Source: Sphingomonas sp. Leaf32
GTDB lineage: Bacteria; Pseudomonadota; Alphaproteobacteria; Sphingomonadales; Sphingomonadaceae
Length of the DNA: 64,000 bases
NCBI RefSeq assembly: GCF_001421765.1
Contig: NZ_LMLA01000005.1
Span: forward strand, 1-64,000
Reading direction: 5' to 3'
Part shown: positions 27,841 to 36,446 of the stretch, in pieces
Position numbering within the stretch: the stretch's first letter is position 1
Layout of the letters: every line of letters begins with the position of its first letter
Position numbers and translations under genes: made by a program
The notes under the pieces: model-generated
What the model saw: only the letters and a program-made list of their open reading frames with translations
Database searches by the model: none
What the model was told of the DNA's origin: nothing

Positions 27841-30051
27841 ATGCGGAGAATCGGGAAGAACGGCGTCGCGCTGGGTGCGGTCATCGCGGTGATCGGATGG
27901 AGCGGAGGCGCCCGCGCGCAGGTTGCCGACCGCACGGTCGAGGCCGATCCGGCCGATGCGCCCGGCGAGATCGTCGTCACCGCGCAGAAGCGGGTCGAAC
28001 GCCTGATCGACGTGCCGGTGTCGGTGACGGCGGTCGATGCCGCCGACCTGACGCGGCAGAACCTGACTCAGCTTCGCGATTATTTCGACCGGGTGCCGGG
28101 GCTAAGCTACACTGGCGGCGGCGGCTTCACCACCGTCGCGCTGCGCGGCATCACCACCGGGCGCGGGGCCAATCCGACGGTATCGACGACCGTCGACGAT
28201 ACCCCGTTCGGATCGTCGTCCTTCGCGGGCTATGGCGACCGGCTGACCCCCGATCTCGATCCGTCGAACCTCGAACGCGTCGAGGTGCTGCGCGGGCCGC
28301 AGGGAACGCTGTACGGCGCGAACAATCTGGGCGGACTCATCAAATACGTCACTGCCACCCCCGATCCGTCGCGCACGCGCGCCGCGTTCGAGTTCGGCGG
28401 GCAATCGATCGCGCATGGCGACAGCGGCGCGTTCGCGCGCGGATCGGTGAACGTGCCGATCGTCGCCGACCGGGTGGCGGTGCGGGTCAACGGCTTCTAC
28501 CGGCAGGACCCGGGGTTCATCGACAACACATTGTCGCGCGTGGACGATGCCAATGGCGGACGGGTATGGGGCGGCCGCGTCGCGCTATTCGCGCGGCCGG
28601 TCGATGCGCTGACCATCACGGTGCAGGCGCTGACGCAGGACCTGTCGGGCACCGACGCACCGACCGTCTTCCTGGCCGGCAACGGATCGTCGTCGTTCGG
28701 CCGCTGGGCCGCGCCGCTGTCCGCCCGGCCCGTGCCCTATGCCGTGCGCAACCGGCTGTATCAGGGGCGGGTCGCGTGGGACCTGGGCGGGGCCGAACTG
28801 ACCTCGATCACCGGCTATGGCGAGAGCCGATACAATACGCCGACCGATTCGACCGACCGGTTCGCCGGCGTGCTGACCCGCTTCGGCTATCCGGGGCGCC
28901 GCGCGATCCTGAGCAACACGATCAACACCGACAAATGGACGCAGGAAGTGCGCCTGGCGTCGCAGCCGGGCGGCACGATCGACTGGCTGGTCGGCGGCTT
29001 CTACACCGATGAGGATACGGTCGCGCTGCAAAGCCTCGACGCGATTGCCGGCGGCGACAGCGCGAACCTGTATGCCGGCAACATCCCGTCGACCTTCCGC
29101 GACCTGGCCGCGTTCGGCACGCTCACCTGGCACTTCACCCCGGCGTTCGATGTCCAGTTCGGCGGGCGCATCGCCGAAAACCGGCAGGTGTACCGACAGG
29201 CGCTGTCGGGACCGCTCAACGGTGGCACCACCGCCAATGTCCAGCGCTTCCGCGAAACCGCCGCGACGTGGCTGGTGTCGCCGCGCTGGCGGATCGGGCG
29301 CGACCTGACCGCCTATGCCCGGATCGCGTCGGGCTATCGCCCCGGCGGTCCCAACACCAATTTACCCAGCCTGCCACCGTCGTTCGAGAGCGACCGGACG
29401 ACCAACTACGAACTGGGGCTGAAGGGGCTGACCCCCGATCGCAGGATCGGGTTCGACGTCAGCCTGTTCTGGATCGACTGGACCAATGTCCAGCTATCGG
29501 GCAACGACCCGGCCAGTGGCTATCTGTTCTACACCAATGGCAGCCGGGCGCGCAGCCGGGGCGCGGAAGCGACCATCGATCTGCGTCCGTGGAACGGTGG
29601 GACGGTCGCGGTGACCGGCGCCTGGACCGATGCGGCGCTGACCCGCGACCTGCCGGCCGGCCGCACCGCCGCGCTGTTCGGGACCGAAGGCGACCGGCTG
29701 CCCTACAGCGCGCGCTGGGCGGGATCGGTCGCGGCCGATCAGGACGTGGCGCTGGGCAACGACGTCACCGGCTTCGTCGGCGGCACGGCGGTCTATAACG
29801 GCCGGCGCATCGCGGAGTTTCAGGCGCGCGCGGGCGTGCCCCGGGTGACGCTGCCCGCCTATGCCACGCTCGACCTGCGCGCTGGCGTGCGCAGCGGGCC
29901 GCTGGCCTTCACGCTGTTCGCGCGCAACGTGACCGACCAGCGCGGGCGACTGGGCGCCGCCTATCGCACCGCCGCCACCCCGGCCGGCGGCACCGCGATC
30001 AGCGTCATCACCCCGCGCACCATCGGCCTGTCGGTCGGCTACAGCTACTGA
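27841..30051 (+). CDS. TonB-dependent receptor
   Basis: The 736-residue outer-membrane receptor has a signal peptide (ALGAVIAVIGWSGGARAQ), TonB box (GEIVVTAQKRVERLIDVPVS), a plug (VALRGITTGRGANPTVSTTV, VEVLRGPQGTLYGANNLGG) and a barrel ending VGYSY. This plug type is abundant in sphingomonads for uptake of plant or aromatic compounds as well as iron chelates. The ATG at 27841 begins the signal peptide and lies just downstream of the second palindrome; the frame is open further upstream but would cross both palindromes. A flavin oxidase gene starts six bases after its stop, so they are probably cotranscribed. Confidence 0.9.
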   Translation: MRRIGKNGVALGAVIAVIGWSGGARAQVADRTVEADPADAPGEIVVTAQKRVERLIDVPVSVTAVDAADLTRQNLTQLRDYFDRVPGLSYTGGGGFTTVALRGITTGRGANPTVSTTVDDTPFGSSSFAGYGDRLTPDLDPSNLERVEVLRGPQGTLYGANNLGGLIKYVTATPDPSRTRAAFEFGGQSIAHGDSGAFARGSVNVPIVADRVAVRVNGFYRQDPGFIDNTLSRVDDANGGRVWGGRVALFARPVDALTITVQALTQDLSGTDAPTVFLAGNGSSSFGRWAAPLSARPVPYAVRNRLYQGRVAWDLGGAELTSITGYGESRYNTPTDSTDRFAGVLTRFGYPGRRAILSNTINTDKWTQEVRLASQPGGTIDWLVGGFYTDEDTVALQSLDAIAGGDSANLYAGNIPSTFRDLAAFGTLTWHFTPAFDVQFGGRIAENRQVYRQALSGPLNGGTTANVQRFRETAATWLVSPRWRIGRDLTAYARIASGYRPGGPNTNLPSLPPSFESDRTTNYELGLKGLTPDRRIGFDVSLFWIDWTNVQLSGNDPASGYLFYTNGSRARSRGAEATIDLRPWNGGTVAVTGAWTDAALTRDLPAGRTAALFGTEGDRLPYSARWAGSVAADQDVALGNDVTGFVGGTAVYNGRRIAEFQARAGVPRVTLPAYATLDLRAGVRSGPLAFTLFARNVTDQRGRLGAAYRTAATPAGGTAISVITPRTIGLSVGYSY

Positions 30052-30056
30052 TCGTC

Positions 30057-31217
30057 ATGGATACCACATTCGATGTCGCGATCGTCGGGCTGGGCGCGGT
30101 CGGCAGCGCGACCTTGTTGCAGGCGGCCGCGCGGGGGCTGCGCTGCGTCGGCATCGACCGGTTCGTGCCGCCGCACATTCAGGGATCGTCGCATGGCGAG
30201 ACGCGCATCACCCGCCGCGCGATCGGCGAGGGGCTGGCCTATGTCCCGCTCGCCATGCGCAGCCATGCGATCTGGCGCGATCTGGAGACGCGTACCGGGC
30301 GCACCCTGCTGACCACGCCGGGTTGCCTCGTGCTGGCGGAGGGCGGCGGCGCGGCGACGGACAGCTTTCTCGGCCGCACGATCGCCGCCGCCGAGCGGTT
30401 CGACATCGACCACGAGCAACTCGACGCCGATGCCATCCGCCACCGCTTCCCGCAATTCGCGGTGGGCGACGCCGACCATGGCTATTTCGAACCGGGCGGC
30501 GGCTATCTGCATGTCGAGCGCTGTATCGCGACCAACCTGATGCTGGCGCAGGCAGCGGGCGGCCTTTGCCGCTTCGGCGAGACGGTGGCGGCGCTGCACC
30601 CCCGTGCGGGCGGGATCGCGATCGAATTCGCCGGGGGCGAACGGATCACGGCCGCGCAGGTGGTGGTCGCGGCGGGCAGTTGGGCGGGTGCGCTGCTGGG
30701 CGAACCCTTCGCGTCGCTGCTCACCCCGACGCGACAGGTCATGCACTGGTTCCCGCTCGAACCGGTGCCGGCGCTGGCGGCGGCATGGGTGGGGGGACCG
30801 ACCTTCATCTGGTCGCATGGCGACCGGACGCGCGACTTCTATGGTTTCCCGTCGATCGACGGTGGCTGCACGATCAAGACCGCCAACGAACAGCCGCCGA
30901 TTCCGGTGACGCCCGACACGATGCGCCGCACCGTCGATCCTGACGAGGCGGCGGCGATGTACGCCGGGCATGTCGCCGGGCGGCTGCGCGGGGTGCGTCC
31001 CGATGCCGCGCGATCCGCGGCATGTCTGTACACGCAGTCGCCCGACGCGCATTTCGCGATCGGTCGCCACCCGGCAATGGATCGGGTCCTGGTCGCCTCC
31101 CCCTGTTCGGGGCATGGCTTCAAACACTCGGCCGCGATCGGCGAAGCGATCGCGCAGCGACTGGCGGGGGAGACCGGGGCGCTTGCACTCGACGACTTCG
31201 CGCTGTCTCGCTTCTGA
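30057..31217 (+). CDS. N-methyl-L-tryptophan/sarcosine oxidase-like flavoenzyme
   Basis: The 386-residue protein belongs to the monomeric sarcosine oxidase family. It has a Rossmann FAD motif at the start (VAIVGLGAVGSATLLQAAAR), the RRAIGEG-type stretch after it, and SPCSGHGFKH near the end, with Cys350 in the position that carries FAD covalently in SolA and MSOX. Such enzymes oxidatively demethylate N-methyl amino acids to the amine, formaldehyde and peroxide. It follows the TonB receptor closely. The combination with P450, exporter and palindromes suggests a pathway for an unknown N-methylated or cyclic amino compound. The exact substrate cannot be read from sequence. Confidence 0.85.
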   Translation: MDTTFDVAIVGLGAVGSATLLQAAARGLRCVGIDRFVPPHIQGSSHGETRITRRAIGEGLAYVPLAMRSHAIWRDLETRTGRTLLTTPGCLVLAEGGGAATDSFLGRTIAAAERFDIDHEQLDADAIRHRFPQFAVGDADHGYFEPGGGYLHVERCIATNLMLAQAAGGLCRFGETVAALHPRAGGIAIEFAGGERITAAQVVVAAGSWAGALLGEPFASLLTPTRQVMHWFPLEPVPALAAAWVGGPTFIWSHGDRTRDFYGFPSIDGGCTIKTANEQPPIPVTPDTMRRTVDPDEAAAMYAGHVAGRLRGVRPDAARSAACLYTQSPDAHFAIGRHPAMDRVLVASPCSGHGFKHSAAIGEAIAQRLAGETGALALDDFALSRF

Positions 31218-31274
31218 ACCGGCGGGGGAAAGGCGCGCTGAACCTGCCTTCGCTTGTCCAGCGGGAAGTTCGGG

Positions 31275-31291
31275 ACGTTCGGATCGAACGT
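31275..31291. promoter_or_regulatory. Inverted repeat between oxidase and CnrY-like gene
   Basis: ACGTTCG-GAT-CGAACGT is a 7-bp perfect inverted repeat in the 231-bp gap after the oxidase gene. It has no T-run, so it is more likely a protein site for the metal-sensing operon starting at 31449 than a classical terminator. The rest of the gap shows nothing recognisable. Confidence 0.4.
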
Positions 31292-31448
31292 GATGCGGGG
31301 AATGCGGCCATGGTGCGTATCGGGTGGCAGGGCGGCACCGGTCCCCGTTTGCGATCGTGGATGACAAGCGCCGCCGGATGCCGCAGCCTTTGCCGGGGCG
31401 ATGGTTCCGGTCGGATGGATCAGGCTGGCAGGAAGCGGGAGGAACGGC

Positions 31449-31721
31449 ATGGACATTCTGGACAGGACGCTGGCGAGGCTGGCGGAAGCCCCCGCCCCGC
31501 CCGCGCTGGCGGGTATCGATGCGCGGGTGCTCGCGCGCATCGGCACGCGGCCGTTCGCGTACGGGCGCGGTGCGGGGTTGGTCGCCGTCGCGCTGGTCGC
31601 GCTGACGATCGGGATGGTCGGGGCGGAACTGCCCGTATCCGCGCAGCCGCCGGTGTCGCTGGCACCGCTGGCGGGCACCTCGCCGCTCGCGCCCTCGACC
31701 CTGCTGATCGGGGAGCCGTGA
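31449..31721 (+). CDS. CnrY-like anti-sigma membrane protein
   Basis: This 90-residue protein has a short cytoplasmic N-terminus (LDRTLARLAEAPAPPALAGI), one membrane segment (GAGLVAVALVALTIGMVGAE) and a short periplasmic tail. Size, topology and position directly upstream of a periplasmic metal-sensor gene and an ECF sigma gene match the CnrY/NccY anti-sigma arrangement. The start at 31449 follows GGGAGG. Sequence similarity to CnrY itself cannot be claimed strongly since this family is poorly conserved; the call rests mainly on context. Confidence 0.6.
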   Translation: MDILDRTLARLAEAPAPPALAGIDARVLARIGTRPFAYGRGAGLVAVALVALTIGMVGAELPVSAQPPVSLAPLAGTSPLAPSTLLIGEP

Positions 31722-31723
31722 GG

Positions 31724-32152
31724 ATGCGGATCGCGCTGTGCGTGGTGCTGGCGTTCCTGGCCGCGATCGGCGGGGTGTTCGTCGGCCGCGCGCTGTTGCC
31801 GCAGAATGCGCCGGGCGGGGCGGCGCTGCACGATGTGCTGCACCATCAACTATCGCTCGACACGGGACAGGAGGCGCAAATCGCGCAACTGGAGGAACGG
31901 TTCGCGATGCGCCGCCGCGCGCTGGAGCTGGAGCTGCGCGCCGCCAATGCCCGCCTGGCCGAGGCGATCGCCGCCGAACATGCCGCCGGCCCGCGCGTCT
32001 CCGCCGCCGTCGACCAGAGCCACGCCGCGATGGGCGCGCTGCAAAAGGCGACGCTGGAACATCTCTTCGCCATGCGCCGGCTGCTGCGCCCCGATCAGGC
32101 GGCCCGGTTCGACGCGGCGGTGGTCAAGGCGCTGACCGACGGTCGGGGGTGA
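31724..32152 (+). CDS. Periplasmic heavy-metal sensor, CnrX-like
   Basis: This 142-residue protein has an N-terminal membrane anchor (IALCVVLAFLAAIGGVFVGR) and a long helical hairpin domain rich in Glu, Arg and Ala. His residues cluster early (LHDVLHHQLSLD) and a second group lies later (HAAMGALQKATLEHLFAMRR), fitting the RcnB/CpxP/CnrX fold in which His, Glu and Met bind nickel, cobalt or copper. The ATG is two bases after the upstream stop. Metal binding would alter the contact with the membrane anti-sigma protein and free the sigma factor encoded downstream. Confidence 0.75.
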   Translation: MRIALCVVLAFLAAIGGVFVGRALLPQNAPGGAALHDVLHHQLSLDTGQEAQIAQLEERFAMRRRALELELRAANARLAEAIAAEHAAGPRVSAAVDQSHAAMGALQKATLEHLFAMRRLLRPDQAARFDAAVVKALTDGRG

Positions 32153-32742
32153 GCGTCGACTGGTCCACCCTGTCCGACGGCGATCTGGCGGCGCTGAGCA
32201 TCGCGGGCCGGCAACCGGCCTTTGCCGAGATTCTGCGCCGCTATCGCACGCCGGTGTTCCGCGTGGCGCGGGCGTGGAGCGGCGAGGCGGACGAGGCGCT
32301 GGACATCGTGCAGGAAACGTTCGTCGCGGCGCACCGCGCGCTGGGGCGCTATGACGGCAGCCGTCCGATGCAGGCATGGCTGTCGACCATCGCGCTCAAC
32401 AAATGCCGCGACTGGGCACGGCGACGGGCGGTGCGCCGCTTCCTGTCGTTCGGGCTGGACAACGCCGCCCAGGCCGAGGCGATCCCCGACCCGGCCGCCG
32501 CGATCGACGACGGGGTGGCCGACCGGCAGGAACTGGCGCGGGTGACGCGGCTGATCGCGACGCTGCCCGATACGCTCAAGACGCCGCTGATCCTGCACGG
32601 CATCGAGGGGCTGGGCCAAAGCGAGGTCGCCCGGATGCTGGGCATCACGCCCAAGGCGGTCGAGACCCGCATCCATCGCGCCCGCCGACAATTGGCGGAA
32701 AAACTGCGCGAGGCCCAAGGGGGCGGCGGTTCGCCCGCGTAG
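32149..32742 (+). CDS. ECF sigma factor, CnrH-like
   Basis: The 197-residue protein has sigma region 2 (FAEILRRYRTPVFRVARAWS, ALDIVQETFVAAHRALGRYD) and region 4 (LIATLPDTLKTPLILHGIEG, EVARMLGITPKAVETRIHRA). The GTG start overlaps the sensor stop as GTGA. Together with the two genes upstream it forms a YXH-type metal-responsive module. The next genes in the same direction, copA and copB, are the natural targets, though a repeat-filled gap of 329 bases lies between. Confidence 0.85.
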   Translation: MSVDWSTLSDGDLAALSIAGRQPAFAEILRRYRTPVFRVARAWSGEADEALDIVQETFVAAHRALGRYDGSRPMQAWLSTIALNKCRDWARRRAVRRFLSFGLDNAAQAEAIPDPAAAIDDGVADRQELARVTRLIATLPDTLKTPLILHGIEGLGQSEVARMLGITPKAVETRIHRARRQLAEKLREAQGGGGSPA

Positions 32743-32791
32743 AGCAGGGCAAGATGGCATCTAGGTCGGATCGACATTCACATACCATTTC

Positions 32792-32898
32792 GTCACCCCG
32801 GACTTGTTCCGGGGTCCACTTCGCCGCAATCGCGGTCGCTAGAGGGTCACGGCGCACCGATCGCCGCGCCGTGGACCCCGGAACAGGTCCGGGGTGAC
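32792..32898. repeat. Dispersed 107-bp inverted-end element, type 1 (copy B)
   Basis: Ends GTCACCCCGGACTTGTTCCG and CGGAACAGGTCCGGGGTGAC enclose the shared interior (CGCAATCGCGGTCGCTAGAG, CACCGATCGCCGCGCCGTGG). The right flank (GGCGGCGATCAGGAACGACA) also resembles the flank of copy D, so the conserved unit is longer than the inverted ends. It lies between the sigma factor and copA. Confidence 0.85.
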
Positions 32899-32963
32899 GG
32901 AGAGGCTGGAGGCGGCGATCAGGAACGACACCAGAAGCAGCTGAATGTCGATCGGCCCTGACA

Positions 32964-33023
32964 GAACCGTTGGTGTCGAGCAGGGATCGAGCTTGTCGAA
33001 GCAGCACCTCGGTACGAACGGTT
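32964..33023. repeat. Dispersed palindromic element, type 3 (short copy)
   Basis: AACCGTT at the left and AACGGTT at the right frame a sequence with GAGCTTGTCGAAGCA. The same ends and GAGCTTGTCGAAG core occur at 53151-53267 and at the right edge of the window. It directly precedes copA. Confidence 0.65.
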
Positions 33024-33071
33024 CGACCTTATGTCCATCAAACGCCAACCATGCCCATGTCAGGAGTGTCC

Positions 33072-34907
33072 ATGTCGCCTGTTCTCGATCGCCGCCGGTT
33101 GTTGCGCGGTGCCACGCTCGGCGGCGGGGGGCTGGCGCTGGCATCGGCGTGGCCGGCTTGGGCGCAGAGCGGATCGGCGGGGATCGCCGCGCCGTTGCCG
33201 GTCGTGTCGGGCGACGCCATCACGCTGACGATCGGCCATCACATGCGCCGCGTCGACGGGCGCATGGCCCATGCGATCGGCATCAACGGCACCTCCCCCG
33301 CCCCGCTGGTCCGCCTGCGCGAAGGGCAGCGGGCGCGGATCACCGTCGTCAACACGCTGGACGAGCCGACGTCGATCCACTGGCACGGGCTGTTGCTGCC
33401 GTTCCAGATGGACGGGGTGCCGGGGGTATCCTTTCCGGGGATCGCGCCGCGCGCCAGTTTCACCTACGACTTTCCGGTGATCCAGAGCGGGACCTATTGG
33501 TATCACAGCCATTCGGGGTTGCAGGAGCAGGAGGGGCTGTACGGTCCGATCGTGATCGACCCGAAGGTCGGCGATCCGGTCGGATACGACCGCGAGCATG
33601 TGATCGTGCTGTCCGACCACAGCTTTCGCCATCCGCACATCATCTTCGACCGGTTGAAGAAGGAGCCGGGCTATTTCAATCGCCAGCGCCAGACGCTGGC
33701 CGGGCTGCTCGCCGGGCGCGACCAGTCGGCGAAGGACCGCGCGATGTGGGGCGCGATGCGGATGGACCCGGCCGATGTCGCCGACGTGACCGGGTCGACC
33801 TACATCTATCTGGTCAATGGCCATGGCCCGCAGGATAATTGGACCGCGCTGTTCACACCGGGCGAGCGGGTGCGGCTGCGCTTCGTCAACGCATCGGCCA
33901 TGACGACCTTCAACGTGCGGATACCGGGGCTGGCGATGGCGATCGTCGCCGCCGACGGGCTGAACGTGCGGCCGGTCGAGATCGACGAGTTCCAGTTCGG
34001 CCCGGCCGAGACCTATGACGCGATCGTCGTGCCCGACGACCTGCGCGCCTATACCATCGTCGGCGAGAGCATCGACCGGTCGGGCATGGCGCGCGCGACG
34101 CTGGCCCCGCGTGCCGGCATGGCCGCCGCCGTGCCGCCCCTGCGCCCGCGTCCGCTCGCCACGATGAAGGATATGGGGATGGACCATGGCGGGATGGCCG
34201 GCATGGATCACGCCGCGATGGGCCATGCGCCCGCCACCGCAGCTCCGGCCGGGACGGCGATGGGCGACATGGCGGGCATGGACCATTCGGCGATGAACCA
34301 TGGCGCGACGCCTCCCCCCGCCGGCGCCGCCAGGCCCGACATGCCGATGGGCGACATGGACATGCGCGACTTCACCAATGCGCCGGAGGTGCGCAAGGGA
34401 CCGGGGGTGCAGACCATCTCCCCCATGCCGGTCGATCGCACCGGTGAACCGGGACAGGGCCTTGAGCGTGTTGGTCACCGCGTGCTGACCTATCGCGACC
34501 TGGTGGCACTGGAGCGCAACCCCGATACCCGCGCGCCCGAACGCGAGATCCGGCTGCACCTGACCGGTAACATGGAACGCTATATGTGGGGCTTCGATGG
34601 CGAGAAGCTGTCGGAGAACCCCGATCCGATCGCGCTGCTGCATGGCGAACGGGTGCGCGTCACGCTCATCAACGACACGATGATGGGCCATCCGATCCAT
34701 ATCCACGGCCATTTCTTCGAGCTGGTCACCGGCAAGGGCGACCATGCCCCGCGCAAGCATACCGTGCTGGTTCAGCCCGGCGGCACGGTCAGCTGGGACG
34801 TGACCGGGGAGGAAGGCGACTGGGCGTTCCACTGCCACATGCTCTACCACATGCACGCGGGGATGATGCGCATCGTGCAGGTCCGTCGCACGGAGGCGGC
34901 GGCATGA
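33072..34907 (+). CDS. copA: Copper-resistance multicopper oxidase
   Basis: The 611-residue protein carries a Tat signal (DRRRLLRGATLGGGGLALAS) and would oxidise or bind copper in the periplasm. Copper-binding motifs are in order: SIHWHGLLLP, GTYWYHSHSG, then C-terminal HPIHIHGHFFEL and HCHMLYHMHAGMM, giving the type 1, 2 and 3 sites. A central Met/His-rich stretch of MDHGGMAGMDH type is typical of CopA. The ATG at 33072 follows CAGGAG and is preferred over ATGs 15 and 21 bases upstream. It overlaps copB by four bases. Confidence 0.95.
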   Translation: MSPVLDRRRLLRGATLGGGGLALASAWPAWAQSGSAGIAAPLPVVSGDAITLTIGHHMRRVDGRMAHAIGINGTSPAPLVRLREGQRARITVVNTLDEPTSIHWHGLLLPFQMDGVPGVSFPGIAPRASFTYDFPVIQSGTYWYHSHSGLQEQEGLYGPIVIDPKVGDPVGYDREHVIVLSDHSFRHPHIIFDRLKKEPGYFNRQRQTLAGLLAGRDQSAKDRAMWGAMRMDPADVADVTGSTYIYLVNGHGPQDNWTALFTPGERVRLRFVNASAMTTFNVRIPGLAMAIVAADGLNVRPVEIDEFQFGPAETYDAIVVPDDLRAYTIVGESIDRSGMARATLAPRAGMAAAVPPLRPRPLATMKDMGMDHGGMAGMDHAAMGHAPATAAPAGTAMGDMAGMDHSAMNHGATPPPAGAARPDMPMGDMDMRDFTNAPEVRKGPGVQTISPMPVDRTGEPGQGLERVGHRVLTYRDLVALERNPDTRAPEREIRLHLTGNMERYMWGFDGEKLSENPDPIALLHGERVRVTLINDTMMGHPIHIHGHFFELVTGKGDHAPRKHTVLVQPGGTVSWDVTGEEGDWAFHCHMLYHMHAGMMRIVQVRRTEAAA

Positions 34908-36052
34908 TCCGCGCCCTGCTCGCCAGCGTCGCCGCGCTGTCGTCCACCCCGGCGGTCGCGCAGACGATGGATCACATGCACATGCCCGGCATGACCATGC
35001 CCGCCCGCCCGGCCGCCAAACCGGTGCGCAAGCCCGCCGCGAAACCGAAGCCTGCGGCCCGCGTCCCGGCGAAGCGCACGCCTAAACCATCTCCCAAGCC
35101 GGCAACGACCCCCGATCCCCATGCGGGCCATGATATGTCGTCCATGCCGGGCATGGCGATGCCCGAGTCCGAGCCGGCCGTCGCCGACCCCCATGCCGGA
35201 CACGACATGTCCGCGATGCAGCCCGACGCCGCACCGGACCCGCACGCCGGCCACGATATGTCGGCCATGCCCGGCATGGGTGGCGCACCCGTCGGGACCG
35301 ACCTGCCGCCGGGCGACAAGCCCGCCCCTGCTCCGGCGCGCGACCATCTGGCCGACCGTTTCTGGGGTGCCGACGCGATGGCCGCCGCCCGCGCGAACCA
35401 TCTGCGGCGCGAACATGGGGGCATGACGTTCCACCAATTGCTGTTCGACCTCGCCGAAGTGCAGCTGCGGGACGGCCGCGACGGCTATCGCTGGGAGGGG
35501 CAGGCATGGGTCGGCGGCGATCGCCACCGGCTTTGGCTGAAGTCGGAGGGCGAAGGCGATGTCGGCCGCGCGGTCGGCCAGGCGGAGGTGCAGGCGCTCT
35601 ACTCCCGCGCGCTCGACCCCTATTGGAACCTGCAGGCCGGCATCCGCCACGACATCCGCCCCGATCCGTCGCAAACCTATGCGACGCTCGGGATCGAGGG
35701 GCTGGCACCCTATTGGTTCGAGGTCGGGGCCGCGCTGTTCCTCTCGACCAAGGGTGATCTGCTCGGACGGATCGAGGGCTATTACGACCAGCGCATCACC
35801 AACTATGTCGTGCTGCAACCGCGGGTCGAGGCGAACCTGTCGGCGCAGGACGTGCCTGCGACCGGCACCGGCGCGGGGCTGCGCGACATGGAGGCGGGAT
35901 TGCGGCTGCGCTACGAAGGACGCCGCGAATTCGCGCCCTATATCGGCGTGGCATGGGAACGGCAATATGGCGACACCGCCCGCTTCAGCCGGGCGCGGGG
36001 TGGCGACACCGGGGGCGTGAGTTTCGTCGCCGGCGTGCGGGCGTGGTTCTAG
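34904..36052 (+). CDS. copB: Copper-resistance outer-membrane protein
   Basis: The 382-residue protein has a signal peptide, then a Lys/Pro/Ala-rich and Met/His-rich region of about 130 residues, and a C-terminal CopB beta-barrel domain (HQLLFDLAEVQLRDGRDGYR to VRAWF). The Met/His region contains three copies of DPHAGHDMS, each followed by a Met-rich linker, which probably sequester copper. The ATG overlaps the copA stop as ATGA. CopB would hold excess copper at the outer membrane alongside periplasmic CopA. Confidence 0.93.
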   Translation: MIRALLASVAALSSTPAVAQTMDHMHMPGMTMPARPAAKPVRKPAAKPKPAARVPAKRTPKPSPKPATTPDPHAGHDMSSMPGMAMPESEPAVADPHAGHDMSAMQPDAAPDPHAGHDMSAMPGMGGAPVGTDLPPGDKPAPAPARDHLADRFWGADAMAAARANHLRREHGGMTFHQLLFDLAEVQLRDGRDGYRWEGQAWVGGDRHRLWLKSEGEGDVGRAVGQAEVQALYSRALDPYWNLQAGIRHDIRPDPSQTYATLGIEGLAPYWFEVGAALFLSTKGDLLGRIEGYYDQRITNYVVLQPRVEANLSAQDVPATGTGAGLRDMEAGLRLRYEGRREFAPYIGVAWERQYGDTARFSRARGGDTGGVSFVAGVRAWF

Positions 36053-36089
36053 GACGGATCAACATTCACATTCTATTTCGTCCTATTTC

Positions 36090-36114
36090 GTCACCCCGGA
36101 CTCGATCCGGGGTC
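36090..36114. repeat. Single end of type 1 dispersed element
   Basis: GTCACCCCGGACTCGATCCG followed by GGGTC forms a hairpin (CCCCGGA/TCCGGGG) but has no matching second end. It lies just after copB and before the convergent entericidin gene, so it may serve as a terminator. The remainder of the 193-bp gap is unremarkable. Confidence 0.6.
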
Positions 36115-36245
36115 TTGCTTCTTCTCCTCCGCCCCAACAGCGGAACTCCGGATCAGGCTTCGGGCGGCGCAAGACAAAACGGCGCAGTGGTTTCCCCGCC
36201 GCGCCGTCCCGTCATCGAACCGACCGCAACGAGCGGTCCGCCAGC

Positions 36246-36386
36246 TTACTTCTTTTCCTGGCCCGACGCGCCGGACACGGCCGATCCGGCCGACTTCAGG
36301 TCCTTGCCCGCGCCGTTGACGGTGTTGCAGGCACCCAGCGATACCGAGGCGGCCAGCACGAGGCCGAGGGCGATCTTCTTCGTCAT
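36246..36386 (-). CDS. Entericidin-like small lipoprotein
   Basis: This 46-residue protein has a lipoprotein signal (IALGLVLAASVSLGAC) with the acylated Cys in the lipobox LGAC, then NTVNGAGKDLKSAGSAV, the typical entericidin A/B body. Such peptides are outer-membrane lipoproteins linked to stress or toxin-antidote behaviour; a single copy here cannot be assigned to A or B. The start at 36386 follows GGGAGA. It is the last gene in a leftward group of envelope-stress type genes. Confidence 0.85.
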   Translation of the reverse strand: MTKKIALGLVLAASVSLGACNTVNGAGKDLKSAGSAVSGASGQEKK

Positions 36387-36446
36387 GTCGTTTCTCCCAT
36401 GCAAAAAGGATGCGGCGGACCCGATACGCCGGCCCGCCGCGCACAC

